From NCBI GenBank assembly GCA_030248135.1, contig JASANC010003425.1, positions 124,001-188,000 of the forward strand: a stretch of DNA of 64,000 bases, read 5' to 3'. This document shows positions 23,985-33,424 of this stretch, piece by piece. The number at the start of each line of letters is the position of its first letter. Position 1 is the stretch's first letter. The notes under the pieces were generated by a model that did not search any database, was not told where the DNA came from, and saw nothing but the letters and a program-made list of their open reading frames with translations. The DNA is from Theristus sp. LFF4_11. Its lineage: Eukaryota; Nematoda; Chromadorea; Monhysterida; Xyalidae. The translations under genes were made by a program, and so were the position numbers.

Positions 23985-24260
23985 TTGATTTTGCTGCGTA
24001 CGTCGCTCGCGTAGGCGTTGCTCAGCGGATTAATGTTCGAACATTACTGTCAGCTCAGTTCTGGAATGGAACCGACAAGATAAAGGGATTGAGCAGCAAA
24101 AACTACACTGAACTGAATGACACCAAACTGTGGAAAAGATGAGAAAATCGAGCAAGAATGAAAAACGTCAATTAGGTCTAGTCGCACAAAACACAATGAG
24201 CAATAATAAAAACAAGGAAAGGAGAATGGCACAAGCACGCATAAAATGTACATGCCTCCT
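23985..24260 (+). repeat. Dispersed repeat K, copy 1
   Basis: About 250 bp here resembles 30,120-30,350. Both contain GGAACCGACAAGATAA, GATTGAGCAGCA, CTGTGGAAAAGA-type sequence and a CTTG/ATTTCAGACCGATTTGAAACG-like end. No protein-like frame is conserved between the copies, so this is a noncoding dispersed repeat. Confidence 0.6.
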
Positions 24261-24416
24261 TGTTTCAGACCGATTTTGAAACGTTAATCTTGTGGGCAGA
24301 AACGTAATGCGTCATTATTAAAACAGCTGCATCTGCAGTTCCGGTGCTTCTCCTCCATAATACAGGAAAGAAAATAATGCAAAAACTAAATTGATCATTT
24401 TCACCTTATCAAAAAG

Positions 24417-24806
24417 GCTTGGCTTAGGATTAGGATTAGGTTTAGGATTAGGAACCTACAACAACTCAAAAACGTTTTTCCCGTTTTTTCAAGGCACCAA
24501 TTTTTGGTCTGAGAAAAATACCGTTTTCCATGCCCCCCCCCAACCACCCAGCTCTGGAACGTCGATCATTGCTTAAACGGGTCTTAACTAGAGATGTCAA
24601 AAAAATCCCTAATTTTTTTAAAATTTTTTTTAATTTTTTTTTAAAACAAAGGGTTGGCACGTTTTATGATATTACGCTCCAGTTAACTCACGCTCCACAA
24701 TTGGATGTTCTCGGACATTGCTAAAACGGACCTAAACCTAAAAACCAAACCTAAGCCTAATCTTAACCAAAACCTGTTCCTAACCTAATCCTAACCTAAG
24801 CCAAGC
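24417..24806. repeat. Fold-back flanked by degenerate telomere-like repeats
   Basis: The left arm (24,417-24,455) reads GGCTTGGCTTAGGATTAGG with further TTAGGA/TTAGGT units. The right arm (24,721-24,806) is the inverse, rich in CCTAAG, CCTAAC and CCTAAT and ending AAGCCAAGCC. Between them lie a fragment of element E starting TAGAGATGTC and sequence related to element H. The arms are imperfect variants of the TTAGGC hexamer. Confidence 0.65.
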
Positions 24807-24887
24807 CATTTTAAGAAAGCAAGAATGAAAATAACTGCGTTTTGAACGAGTTCATGTTGAGTGCGGAGCGTGTGCAGACGCGCCAGT

Positions 24888-25803
24888 GGATCCACAGGGA
24901 ACTCAAACTTCATGATGTAATAGATTTAGAAGATTTGCTGTTAATGCATTCCCTTGAAAACGCATCCACCAGTGCAATCCGACAGTGTCTATTTCTGTTA
25001 ACGGTATGTTAACAAGTCAATCTGACACTTCTTCCAATATATTAACAAGATGCCAAAAACAAGTGAAAGACGCTCGTTTTGCATCTATTGCATTTTACAG
25101 CTTAGACATCTGGCATTGCGCCATTTATTTTGCGTGTATCAGAAATAAAGACATAATGGATGATGAAATAGATACGTTCTCAAACGTGAAGATGTCTATG
25201 TTAAAACAACAGATTTTACGTTTTGCTAAATAACGCATCTTCACGAAGAAGATGTATTTTAACCGCATTTTACAGTATATCAGCTGTGTAATGACAGCAT
25301 GCAATTCATCACGACGGTCAGACACGTGTTAACACAAAAAAATAATTGCTGATGGGCTGCAAATTTACGTACTTTTTGGCAAATCAACTACATCTATTGT
25401 ATCAAACAACAATTAATGTTTTTAAATGAAGTATCATAAACGGTTAAAAATTGTTAATAAACGGAATATGATTCAATTGATGCTGTTGATTTGGAAGATG
25501 CGATTTCACAAAAAAGACGACGCAAAACTACCGTAACCTGATAATGATAGATCTAATAGATGCACAAAATGCGCATCAACGTATTTGTCAAGCGCATTTA
25601 AATCATCGTAAATAATTTTTATAAATGTGCATCTTTGACTGTTAATGCAACGTTAATAGAAAGCTTTTGCATTTATCGCATCAGCTGAATTAACACAAAT
25701 AGACACTGTCGGATTGCACTGGTGGATGCGTTTTCAAGGGACTGCATTAACAGTAAATCTTCTAAATCTATTACATCATGAAGTTTGAGTTCCCTGTGAT
25801 CAT
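24888..25803. mobile_element. Element with about 118-bp inverted ends
   Basis: The arms at 24,888-25,005 and 25,686-25,803 are nearly identical in inverted orientation, for example ACTCAAACTTCATGATGTAA and GAAAACGCATCCACCAGTGC. About 680 bp lies between, with no recognisable protein. Termini and target duplication were not resolved. It may be a MITE or a fold-back element. Confidence 0.6.
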
Positions 25804-26063
25804 GAGCAATGAGCAATGCGGATGCGGGGCAGGTGCATATCATAATGAAGCTTTGCGAAAACAAAGTTGTTCAGAATTTTTCAGGGAGTCCGAATATCAT
25901 TGTCTGAGAACCAACCGACTTACCATATGACCCCCACTCATATGGGAGGAGGGTGAAAATTTCAGATTTGGCTTCGGCGATCCCATTTTTCCACCGACGA
26001 CATCGTGCCTCGTCTTTTGTCTCTCAATTTCCCTCAAATAACAAACAAGCAACTAGGGTTGTT

Positions 26064-26761
26064 TAGAGATGTCAAGAAAAAAAAATTTCTATTTTTTTCT
26101 TTAAAAAAAATTTTTTTTAAATTTTTTTTTAAAATGAAAGTTGTTCAGAATTTTTTAGGGAGTCCGAATATCACCTGGGGGTGAATTTGGGTGAAAATTT
26201 CAGACTTGGTTTCGGCGACCCCATTTTCCCACCGACGACATCACGTCTCGTGTTTTGCCTCTCAATTTACCTCAAATAACACGGAAACAAGTTCAACAAC
26301 AAACCGGTGTGATCATGCTGACGACACGAGGCGAAACAGCAACGAGCAACCAACGAAGTTACGCTTGCAGTGGCAGACAGTGCAATTTCGACCTTTCGAG
26401 ATCCTGAAAAACGATGCGTAAATGTGAGTTCTCTGCTTCTATCTCACCTTAGCGGCATCGGAATTTGTTGAACTAGCCTTTGCGACGCTCAAGTACTTCA
26501 ATGCGCGAGTCGATCATCACTCACCAAGGCTAAAAACAGTCGATAAATCAATCCAGAATACCACCTGCAGCGTTGAAGACTAAGTGACAAGGTAAAGTCA
26601 AAGAAAATTTTTGTTGAACTTTCGAAAAATTATGCCAAAAACGGCATTTTCAGGGCACATTAAAAAAAAATTTCAAGAATTTTTAATTAAAAAAATGCTC
26701 ATTTTTTTAACTTTTTTTTTAAAAAATAAAAAAAAATTTTTTTTTGACCCTTACATCTCTA
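26064..26761. mobile_element. hAT-type element E nested in D (TSD GGGTTGTT)
   Basis: The element runs from TAGAGATGTC to ACATCTCTA. It is flanked by exact 8-bp duplications GGGTTGTT (26,056-26,063 and 26,762-26,769), which are the first bases of element D itself. It therefore inserted 10 bases into a pre-existing D. The 698-bp interior contains GGTTTCGGCGACCCCATTTT and CACGAGGCGAAACAGCAACG and is nearly identical to the split E at 33.4-34.9 kb. Confidence 0.85.
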
Positions 26762-26869
26762 GGGTTGTTAAACAAAAATGAAATTTTTTTTAAAAGTGAT
26801 TAAAAAAACAAAAATGCCGATTTAAAAAAAAAATTCAAAAAATTTTCCTCTAATACGTATGCTCTGAAA

Positions 26870-27020
26870 CAGTACCGTGGGCGAGGGGGGGTGGAGGGGG
26901 GGTACACCCCCCACAGAGCACCAGAGACCGTCGGGTGGGGGGGGTGGGGGGCCCCGTGCCACCCCCCCTAAAACCGGGCACCCCCCCCCCTTCGAAAATT
27001 GTTTTGGGCCCACGGTACTG
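26870..27020. mobile_element. 151-bp G-tract hAT-type MITE F nested in D (TSD CTCTGAAA)
   Basis: The ends CAGTACCGTGGGC and GCCCACGGTACTG are perfect inverses flanked by exact 8-bp duplications CTCTGAAA. The interior is almost entirely runs of G or C (seven to ten bases) separated by short spacers. The element interrupts D between CTCTAATA and ACCTCAATTTTGG, which are contiguous in the other D copy. Confidence 0.9.
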
Positions 27021-27927
27021 CTCTGAAAACCTCAATTTTGGCAAAATTTTTCGAAAGTTCAACAAAAATTTTCTTTGATTATACCTCGTAAAACCTTTAG
27101 CAGTCGATTTTGGGCCGTTTTACCGACTGATTTTAAGCTACGACAACATCTGCGATGAAGTTTTTGAGCGTCCCAAAGCTTGGCCTACCATTTCCGATGC
27201 AGATAAGGTGACGATTCGCCTCGCAGAGCGTCCGATTGTGCTCGCTGCTCCGTTTGCAAGCGCTACGTTGTCTGGTTGCTTGCTGCTTCGTGTCGTGTCG
27301 TCGCGACACCATCAGAAGAATTGATCGAATTTCAAGGCGGTATGTTTGTCTTCACTTTAGCATTAGTTTAGCTGGGGACAATTAGTGACGTTTTGGAGGT
27401 CAAAACACAAGAAGAGGTAACGGTTTGGAAAAGGGGTAATTGAGGTCACCAAAACAAAATCTGCAAAGTTCCGCCATACGGGAGTCATTCGGGAGGCGCT
27501 TGCATATCATATGTGGTTCTTCGGACTCCCTGATTGATTTAGCACAACTTTGATTTTTGAAATTTAAAAAAAAAATTAAAAAAAAAACAAAAATGACGAT
27601 TTTTGTTTTTTTTAACAACCCTACAAGCAACTCACCGGTGTGATGGAACTGACGACGACTGACGACACGAGTCGACCATGTCTCACCAAGGCTAAAAAAA
27701 GTCGATAAATCGATCCAGAATACCACCTGCAGAGTTGACTTAGGAGACCTACAACAACTTTGCTTAGTTTTGGGATTAGATTTGGCTGAAGTTTATTTTC
27801 TTTTTTGCAATCATTTTAAAATCTGCGATTGCGTTAGTTGATTGTGGAATGCGAAAAAAGGCAATCCTCCCAACTCCCAGCAGTTTATTAGTCGTTCTAC
27901 AGTCGAACTCAATAAAATTATTTTTTT

Positions 27928-28045
27928 TTATTATTTGTTCGCGCGCCGGTTCCGGAAACCCTAAGGTATTAATACCAAACTCCGGCGGAAACGGGCAATA
28001 CTGCCCCGAACCGGTTGGCCTATTAGTCTAAACTACCGTAACCCT
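27928..28045 (-). mobile_element. tRNA-derived SINE, 3' part (5'-truncated copy)
   Basis: Read on the minus strand, this matches the 3' half of the SINE at 53,492-53,715: GGGGCAGTATTG, GTTTCCGCCGGAGTTTGGTA, TTTCCGGAACCGGCGCGCGA and an A-rich tail. The tRNA-like head is missing, as expected for a 5'-truncated retrocopy. Confidence 0.65.
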
Positions 28046-28151
28046 TGTGAACCATTCCGAAATTTCTTTTTTTTGTAATATGAAAACAACGCTTTCATTG
28101 AAACAATGGCGATTTGTATTTGTCAGTGAACGACGAAAAGAAAGAAATTAG

Positions 28152-28523
28152 GCCAACGAAGACGTCGTCGCAACATACGAACCGCCAACACACATTTTAT
28201 TCAACGACGCCGACGAACGTCGCCTTCCACTCAAGCTGACATTGGTCGCGTTCAGACTTGACTTCCTGTTTTGCAAAGACTTTGCGCTTGACGAAACTGA
28301 AAATATGATTGTGACAATGATGACAATGCCACAACAGTGCGCGGATTGCTTGCACAAGCTGCAGATTGACTCATGGATTTGCCTCAGCATACCTTTGTTT
28401 TGCAACAGAACGGGACCAAAACTCGAAATCTTCGAACAAAAAACCACCTTAGTTTCACAGATTGCGACTAACGTTGCACAAATGCTGGATAGAATCAGGC
28501 AGAATAGAATCAATCAAGCATGA
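28152..28523 (+). CDS. Unrecognised terminal exon, about 123 codons
   Basis: After a possible acceptor (AAATTAG) the frame stays open for 123 codons to a TGA. It encodes a protein-like sequence with segments PPTHILFNDADERRL, PLKLTLVAFRLDFLFCK, CADCLHKLQIDSWICLSIP and ATNVAQMLDRIRQNRINQA. I cannot assign a family. No upstream exon with a matching donor was found. It would be convergent with the BTB gene on the other strand. The composition is the main support, and it could still be noncoding. Confidence 0.35.
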   Translation, partial: ANEDVVATYEPPTHILFNDADERRLPLKLTLVAFRLDFLFCKDFALDETENMIVTMMTMPQQCADCLHKLQIDSWICLSIPLFCNRTGPKLEIFEQKTTLVSQIATNVAQMLDRIRQNRINQA

Positions 28524-29208
28524 CCACTTTTATTTGACGAATTTTAATCAAACAATCACAGCCAGATAATTGTGAAAATCACGATCAAGTTTTTCGGAAT
28601 TCCCAGAAAATCAGAATCCACTGTGTTAGCAAATTGGCAAATGAATCACGATTTGCAATTTGATGAACATCGCAAAAATTCACTGAATAAAAAAGCGTTT
28701 CATAAAACCCTATCAACAAAAAATAGCTGATGTGCCAAAAAGATGTTTCCAAAAATGTGCAGATATCAAGCAAAGCAGGGCGCCTGCGATTTGGCTAATG
28801 TTCGAATGCGGCAACCCGGAAATTGGGATCAGAGCTGAACTCAGCTCCGTTTCTCAGCTCAGCTCATCAAGCACAAGCGGCCGCAGTGACGGCGCCGATA
28901 AGGCTAACAAAAAACAAAAAAAACATTTCACAATAACAAAAAGTAAACAAAAACTGCAAAAACTGCAAGACAGTGTTAGAAAGTAAAAGAACCAAAAGCA
29001 AATGCAGCATCAGACAGTGGGCATGAAGCGAGACGCATCAGCACGGCGTGGCAGCGTCGGCGTTTCGTGGGCGGCTGATCAGCGGCACGAGCACTGACAT
29101 CGAGATGCACCATTTGTTCCAGGACGTCGCTCGCGAGATGCGGCTTGTGATTCTTCAGCTGTGTCCATTCGTCGGACAGCAGGAGGTCCTTGCGATGTTG
29201 CTGGATGT

Positions 29209-29441
29209 ATGACCTATTTTTTAAACGTGTCCCACTGGAATGACGTCATGTGCTGCCAAACATGCGCTTGCCGTTCACAGCAAACCAGACTTTTCGTGTA
29301 GCCGATTTCTTCCCGTAAACAAATGATGAATGTCGAATCAGTCACACCAAACTGACATTTTAGTGCCTGTACTTTGACAAACGAACGTTTTTAAAGCAAA
29401 TGACGTCATTTTTGTCCGGACACGTTTGAATAAATCCACAA
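29209..29441 (-). mobile_element. 233-bp MITE (copy 2) inside the BTB coding exon
   Basis: Same family and exact length as 16,536-16,768, opposite orientation, flanked by TA (29,207-29,208 and 29,442-29,443). Removing the element and one TA restores GACTACATCCAG, which encodes D-Y-I-Q in the frame of the surrounding BTB gene. Left in place, it adds about 20 foreign residues and then a stop. No in-frame GT-AG pair near its edges would let it be spliced out cleanly. Confidence 0.92.
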
Positions 29442-30119
29442 TAGTCGATCGACACGGCACGCAACGTGCTCGCATTGTACAGATCGGCGTGCGCCAGCAG
29501 GTGCCACACGCTCTCGGTGGACAGCTGCGTCACGAGACGGTCCTGACACGCAGACTTCAGATCGAGCAACGCGTATTTCTCGGCCAGACCGAGCAGCTCC
29601 GTCAAGTCGCTTTCGTCGCCCGTTAAACTGCCTGCAAGCACACAAACCGGCTTTCATTGTCACCAGCTTTCAGCATGCTTTGTTCCAAATATCGTGCACC
29701 AACAAATAAAATAAATTCTATTTGGGCTTGAAAACCCAAAAGGTCAGCAATAAATCGAACATCATCTTTTGCCCAATCGTTAAAATTCCACGAATTACAC
29801 AGAAAAAAAAACGCAGCATTTTCACTGGATAGTCTTTGGTCATAATTGACGAACCCAAATTGCTGCAATAATCAATTGAAACCCCGGATTCAGACTCAGT
29901 TCAGATCAAAAAGAAAACAAATCAGTAATCGTTTCGTAAAAGAAATACAATTTTGAGTGCCAGTCGGAATTTTGGGAATGCTGGCAGAGAACATTGAACG
30001 TTTTTCGGATCTGATTCCGGCGCTGGACAGTGAACATCGGAGAAACGTACATAGTTTCATTGCAGACGGGTGCGTTGGTTTTGACGAACTGATTTCGCAT
30101 AATGTCTTGTTCTTTCCTT

Positions 30120-30350
30120 GGCATGGTTGCGCTTCAAATTTCAGCTCAGTATTGGAACGGAACCGACAAGATAAGCGGATTGAGCAGCATAAGCTGCTAC
30201 GCTGAATCGAATGGCACCGAAGTGTGGAAAAGAGGGGAGGATCGGGCAAAACAGAAAAACGCCAGTCAGTCAGCACAAACAAAATAACCAACAAAAAACG
30301 AAGGGGCACACGGGGACGCGTGACATTGTACACGCTTCCTTATCTGAAAC
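30120..30350 (+). repeat. Dispersed repeat K, copy 2
   Basis: It matches 23,985-24,260: GGAACCGACAAGATAAGCGG, GATTGAGCAGCATAAG, GTGTGGAAAAGAG and a CCTTATCTGAAACAGACC-like end. It lies in an intron of the BTB gene on the opposite strand. Confidence 0.6.
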
Positions 30351-30429
30351 AGACCAGACCGATCTGAAACGTTTTGTGTGTACAGCTAGCACAATACACG
30401 TGTTAAGTTGCGAAACGAGTGACAAAATG

Positions 30430-30560
30430 ATACAAAAAACTCAGTCCGAAATTGAAAAAAAGCGGAAAATACGCGCGCGGTATTTTTCCCGTTTTTCAAG
30501 GCACCAATTTTTGCTCTGGGAAAAACGGTATTTTTCCCATGCCAACCCTACTTACAGCCC
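30430..30560 (+). repeat. Fragment related to hAT-type elements H/J
   Basis: It contains GGTATTTTTCCCGTTTTTCA, AAGGCACCAATTTTTG and ATGCCAACCCTA, as do 24,467-24,535 and the ends of the elements at 35.5 and 60.2 kb. Only one terminus (CCAACCCTA) is recognisable. Confidence 0.5.
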
Positions 30561-31444
30561 CAATGAACAATAACACCACACACAACAGTGCCAACCCTGG
30601 TAAAGTAGACAGTGCCAAAGAACACACCAGTACAAGAAGTGTTGCGCCGCATCGGCAGTGTAATCCTCGATGAGCACTTTACTTTCGGATGCCTCGATGC
30701 AGCTGCTGTAAGCGAACATCGCACGGAACACTTCCGATCGACTGGCCAGCACTGCTTTGTGCACCTACATGGAAGCTCATGAGTTTATAAATGGAAATGC
30801 AGTGAAAGTGAAACGTTTGACAGCACAGAAAAGAAGACAAATGAAAAGAGCAACCTGAAACTTGCGATTGCACTTGGCGACCGTGAGCACACAGTCAGCA
30901 AGCATGCCTTCGTCGAGCAGACGGGCAAACGCGTCAACGAACGAGCGTGGCAGTTGCAACATGTCCGTCGGCGACACCGCGCTCGCAGTGAGACGCTCAG
31001 CGACGCAACGTGCCTGAAACTCACGTGACATCACCAGTCATTGCTTCTCTTACGCAGACAAACATCCCTGCTTATGGCAATACTTAATGAACCTACGTGC
31101 TGTAAACGTAACCAAGATTGCTTGGTTGGAAACCCAAAGACAGAGTTGGTGTCATGTGGATGGTGGACGCATTGAATGAAACTGATGTTCAGCTAAAAGC
31201 GGCGCAAATTTAAGCCAACCTTGTTCGGATCAGTCATCAGCTCAATGCGATGCGCAACGACAACTCGCTGCTGATTCTCTGTCATTTCAAGAACAACGAG
31301 ACGTTGTTGATGTTTTCGTCGCGTTTGCCACCGGGATACAAGCAGAGCTGCCAGCAGGCGTCAGTGAACGACGGATCCTTGAACACTTGACCCCGTAGAC
31401 AGACGCCCGGCCGCGAGAGTTTCATGGCGGTCGCAAAGCTCTCC

Positions 31445-32365
31445 ACTTTTTATCGTTGACTTGAATGAAGCGGCTCGGGTTTCGTGCTGACGTGCGACGA
31501 CGAAGAGCTTGCGCCGGGCTCGTTGCTGGCGGCGCTGATGTTCAATGATTGGCTGGACGACGCACGACACGCGCCAGCACGGGGCACTGACATTGCTGCA
31601 GCTGCATGCCCACCACACGATGGAGGATGACACCCTGTTCGGTGGACGCCACAGCGACACACTTGCTATCGGATCGCACTAATAATGCAGACAATCGAAC
31701 TCACACGACCACACGCAAACACTCACTCAATTCAATCCGTTGCTTTGCAGTGTAACAAACCAGATTGAGCTTGATTGAGCCGTCCGAGAGCAAGGTTGCG
31801 ACATGGACTGACAAGGTGGACTGCGACACGTTTGTCAGAAAGTGTTCAGCTCCGCAAACCTTCATCATCGTTCGTACGTTTGAGGTCGTCATGACACGGC
31901 AAAAACTCTCAAAAAAGAATTCAGCAAAATCGAGCAAAAACATGTGGAACGAAAACATAAAAACAGTACTGTCCGTGGCGTTGCTTGCGACGCGACGTTG
32001 ACCAATCATCAATCAATCATGTTTATTTGTAAGCCTCACGGCCAGTTTACATCAACACATTCACATAACTTCCACCACGCAAAACAAACAAACGATGTCA
32101 GATGCCAGATCAGAAAACATGTCGCATTCGCTGTGAATGTGATTGATGAATGACGTTTAAAAAATGAAATGCTGTTCCTATTCTAATCCACTATCATAGC
32201 GGAGCGGCAGAAAAACTGAATCTGCAAAACAGCAGAAAAGTGAATATCAATCAGTTTTTCCTTTTTTTTGTCTCGTTTCTGTTGATTTTGTTGTTTTGTT
32301 TGTTCCGTTTGTAATCGTTATGGTACATATGTCTATGTTCAGGAGTGCGGAGCGTGCTGGATCTG
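31445..32365. other. Upstream region of the BTB gene, unresolved
   Basis: A minus-strand frame with an ATG at 31,892 encodes MTTSNVRTMMKVCGAEHFL and ends at a GTGAGT donor near 31,732. It could be a 5' exon of the BTB gene, but I could not connect it in phase. Frames at 31,450-31,660 are open in two registers and show no MATH motif. Confidence 0.3.
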
Positions 32366-32373
32366 CACTCAGC

Positions 32374-32897
32374 CAGTACCGAAGGCGAAAGCAAATTTTC
32401 GAGGGGGGGGTGTCGTCACGTGGGGGGGGGGTGCCGAAAATTTTTCAGTGGGGGGGTGTCAGTCATGGTACAGTGACACCCCCCCAGGCGTGGGCCATGG
32501 GGGGGGGGGTGCACTATTGTAGAAAATTTTCTGGGGGGGGGGTGCACACCCCCCACCCCACCCATGAGATTTTTTCGCTTAAATTTTGAAGGAAAAACGC
32601 TAAATTTTGCTGCAAAATCTTTGAAATTACAATGAAGAATGTCAAGTTATCATATATTTAGCTTATATTATGGACTTTAAAGACAAAAAATCATGATTTT
32701 TGAGCAAAAATTCATGATTTTTGGGTGGTCAGAGAAAATTTTTGGGGGGTGTCACTGTTACTTAGGTCCATCTAGGGGGGGGGTGGGGGGGGGTGTCTAG
32801 CAAATTTCGAGGGGGGGGTGTGGATGGTCCAGTGTCAGGTTTTGGGGGGTGGGTGTCGCGTCCCCCCCCCACCCCCCCCCCCTCGTCTTCGGTACTG
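32374..32897. mobile_element. G-tract hAT-type element F2 (TSD CACTCAGC)
   Basis: The ends CAGTACCGAAGGCG and CGTCTTCGGTACTG are inverted, and the 8-bp duplication CACTCAGC is exact (32,366-32,373 and 32,898-32,905). The 524-bp interior is dominated by runs of seven to ten G or C separated by GTGTC and similar spacers. AT-rich sequence fills the centre. It shares CAGTACCG termini and G-tract architecture with element F at 26,870-27,020. Confidence 0.88.
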
Positions 32898-32939
32898 CAC
32901 TCAGCCAACGGTACGGTACGTGCGATGCGATGATCATGA

Positions 32940-33065
32940 TCCCGTTTAGACTATTAGGATACCGCCCCGGGCCCAATTTACCCTCGGCCCTGGAGGGCGA
33001 GGGAGTGGACCATTAGATCTTGTTGGTCACTTTAGTTTCTCCATTTCGCTTCGGCTCTTCGGAAA
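32940..33065 (-). mobile_element. tRNA-derived SINE, internal fragment
   Basis: On the minus strand this matches the middle of the SINE at 53,492: GGAGAAACTAAAGTGACCAA, AAGATCTAATGGTCCACTCC, CCGAGGGTAAATTGGGC and CCGGGGC. Neither the tRNA-like head nor the 3' end is present. Confidence 0.6.
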
Positions 33066-33172
33066 CGTGAGTTTTTGGAAAAACTGTTTTGCCGTGATTT
33101 GTTTGATTTTGGATTCATTGAAAATCACGAAAAACGGCACAGGTGATTTGCTGTTGCTGCTCGTGAAACATT

Positions 33173-33290
33173 CGCCAGGCCGGAATTGTCCGAGCCCGAA
33201 TTCTCCGGGTCGCAATCGAACGGGCCGCAATGAGCGGGCTGCAACTCTTCAGGTCGCAATTAGAGAGCCGCAATTGAACATACGTCAGCG
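33173..33290 (-). repeat. Strongly decayed copy of the 16-bp minisatellite
   Basis: About seven units with a period near 15-16 bases are centred on GGGCCGCAAT, GGGTCGCAATC, GGGCTGCAAC and AGGTCGCAATT. They are clearly related to the GGCCGCGATC units at 15.25-15.6 kb. Most CGCGAT cores have become CGCAAT, the change expected from loss of CpG. Confidence 0.6.
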
Positions 33291-33424
33291 TGAATTGGTG
33301 CAAGTGGGCTGGGTTTTGTCTTATTGGATTTCGGATTTCACATTCTCTCATTCCCATTCCGTGACTTATGAAGCTTCACGAAACAAAAATGGCGATTTTT
33401 GTTTTTTTTTAACAACTACCCCCC

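Larger units (their letters stand above)
26054..27623. mobile_element. hAT-type element D, copy 1 (TSD CAAGCAAC), hosting nested E and F
   Basis: The ends TAGGGTTGTT and AACAACCCTA are inverted copies, flanked by exact 8-bp duplications CAAGCAAC at 26,046-26,053 and 27,624-27,631. After removing the two nested insertions (26,064-26,761 and 26,870-27,020) the element is about 0.7 kb. It then aligns along its length with the 711-bp copy at 33,834-34,544. It has no transposase frame and long T and A runs near both ends. Confidence 0.85.
25862..27740. mobile_element. Element E relative, split by the insertion of element D
   Basis: The flanks of the element D insertion are themselves E sequence. 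On the left, GTTGTTCAGAATTTTTCAGG and CACCGACGACATC lead to ATAACAAACAAGCAAC. On the right, ACCGGTGTGATGGAACTGAC continues through CAAGGCTAAAAAAAGTCGAT to ACCACCTGCAGAG. The same order occurs uninterrupted in other E copies. This is the outermost layer of the nest. Confidence 0.7.
28976..31440 (-). pseudogene. SPOP-like MATH-BTB gene interrupted by a MITE
   Basis: This is the adaptor type that links substrates (MATH) to cullin-3 (BTB). The MATH portion ends at 31220 and contains FKDPSFTDACWQLCLYPGG and NNVSLFLK. Exon 31013-30855 gives LPRSFVDAFARLLDEGMLAD. Exon 30764-30628 gives VHKAVLASRSEVFRAMFAY. The last exon (29627-28976) gives LLGLAEKYALLDLK, a BACK-like C-terminus and a TKRRRC basic tail like the SPOP nuclear signal. 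The BTB junctions keep phase. Two defects argue for a broken allele. A 233-bp MITE splits the last exon at a Tyr codon, and the MATH frame meets a TGA just after SLFLK, with a shifted frame open beyond it. Without the MITE, IDY would join directly to IQQHRKDLLLSDEW, as expected. Possible 5' exons up to 31,892 are unresolved. Confidence 0.7.

Noticed and set aside
26191..26421. A 76-codon frame repeated almost identically at 33,589-33,819
   Set aside because: Identity between copies comes from their being the same transposon family (E), and the peptide has no known motif. A short conserved coding role cannot be excluded.
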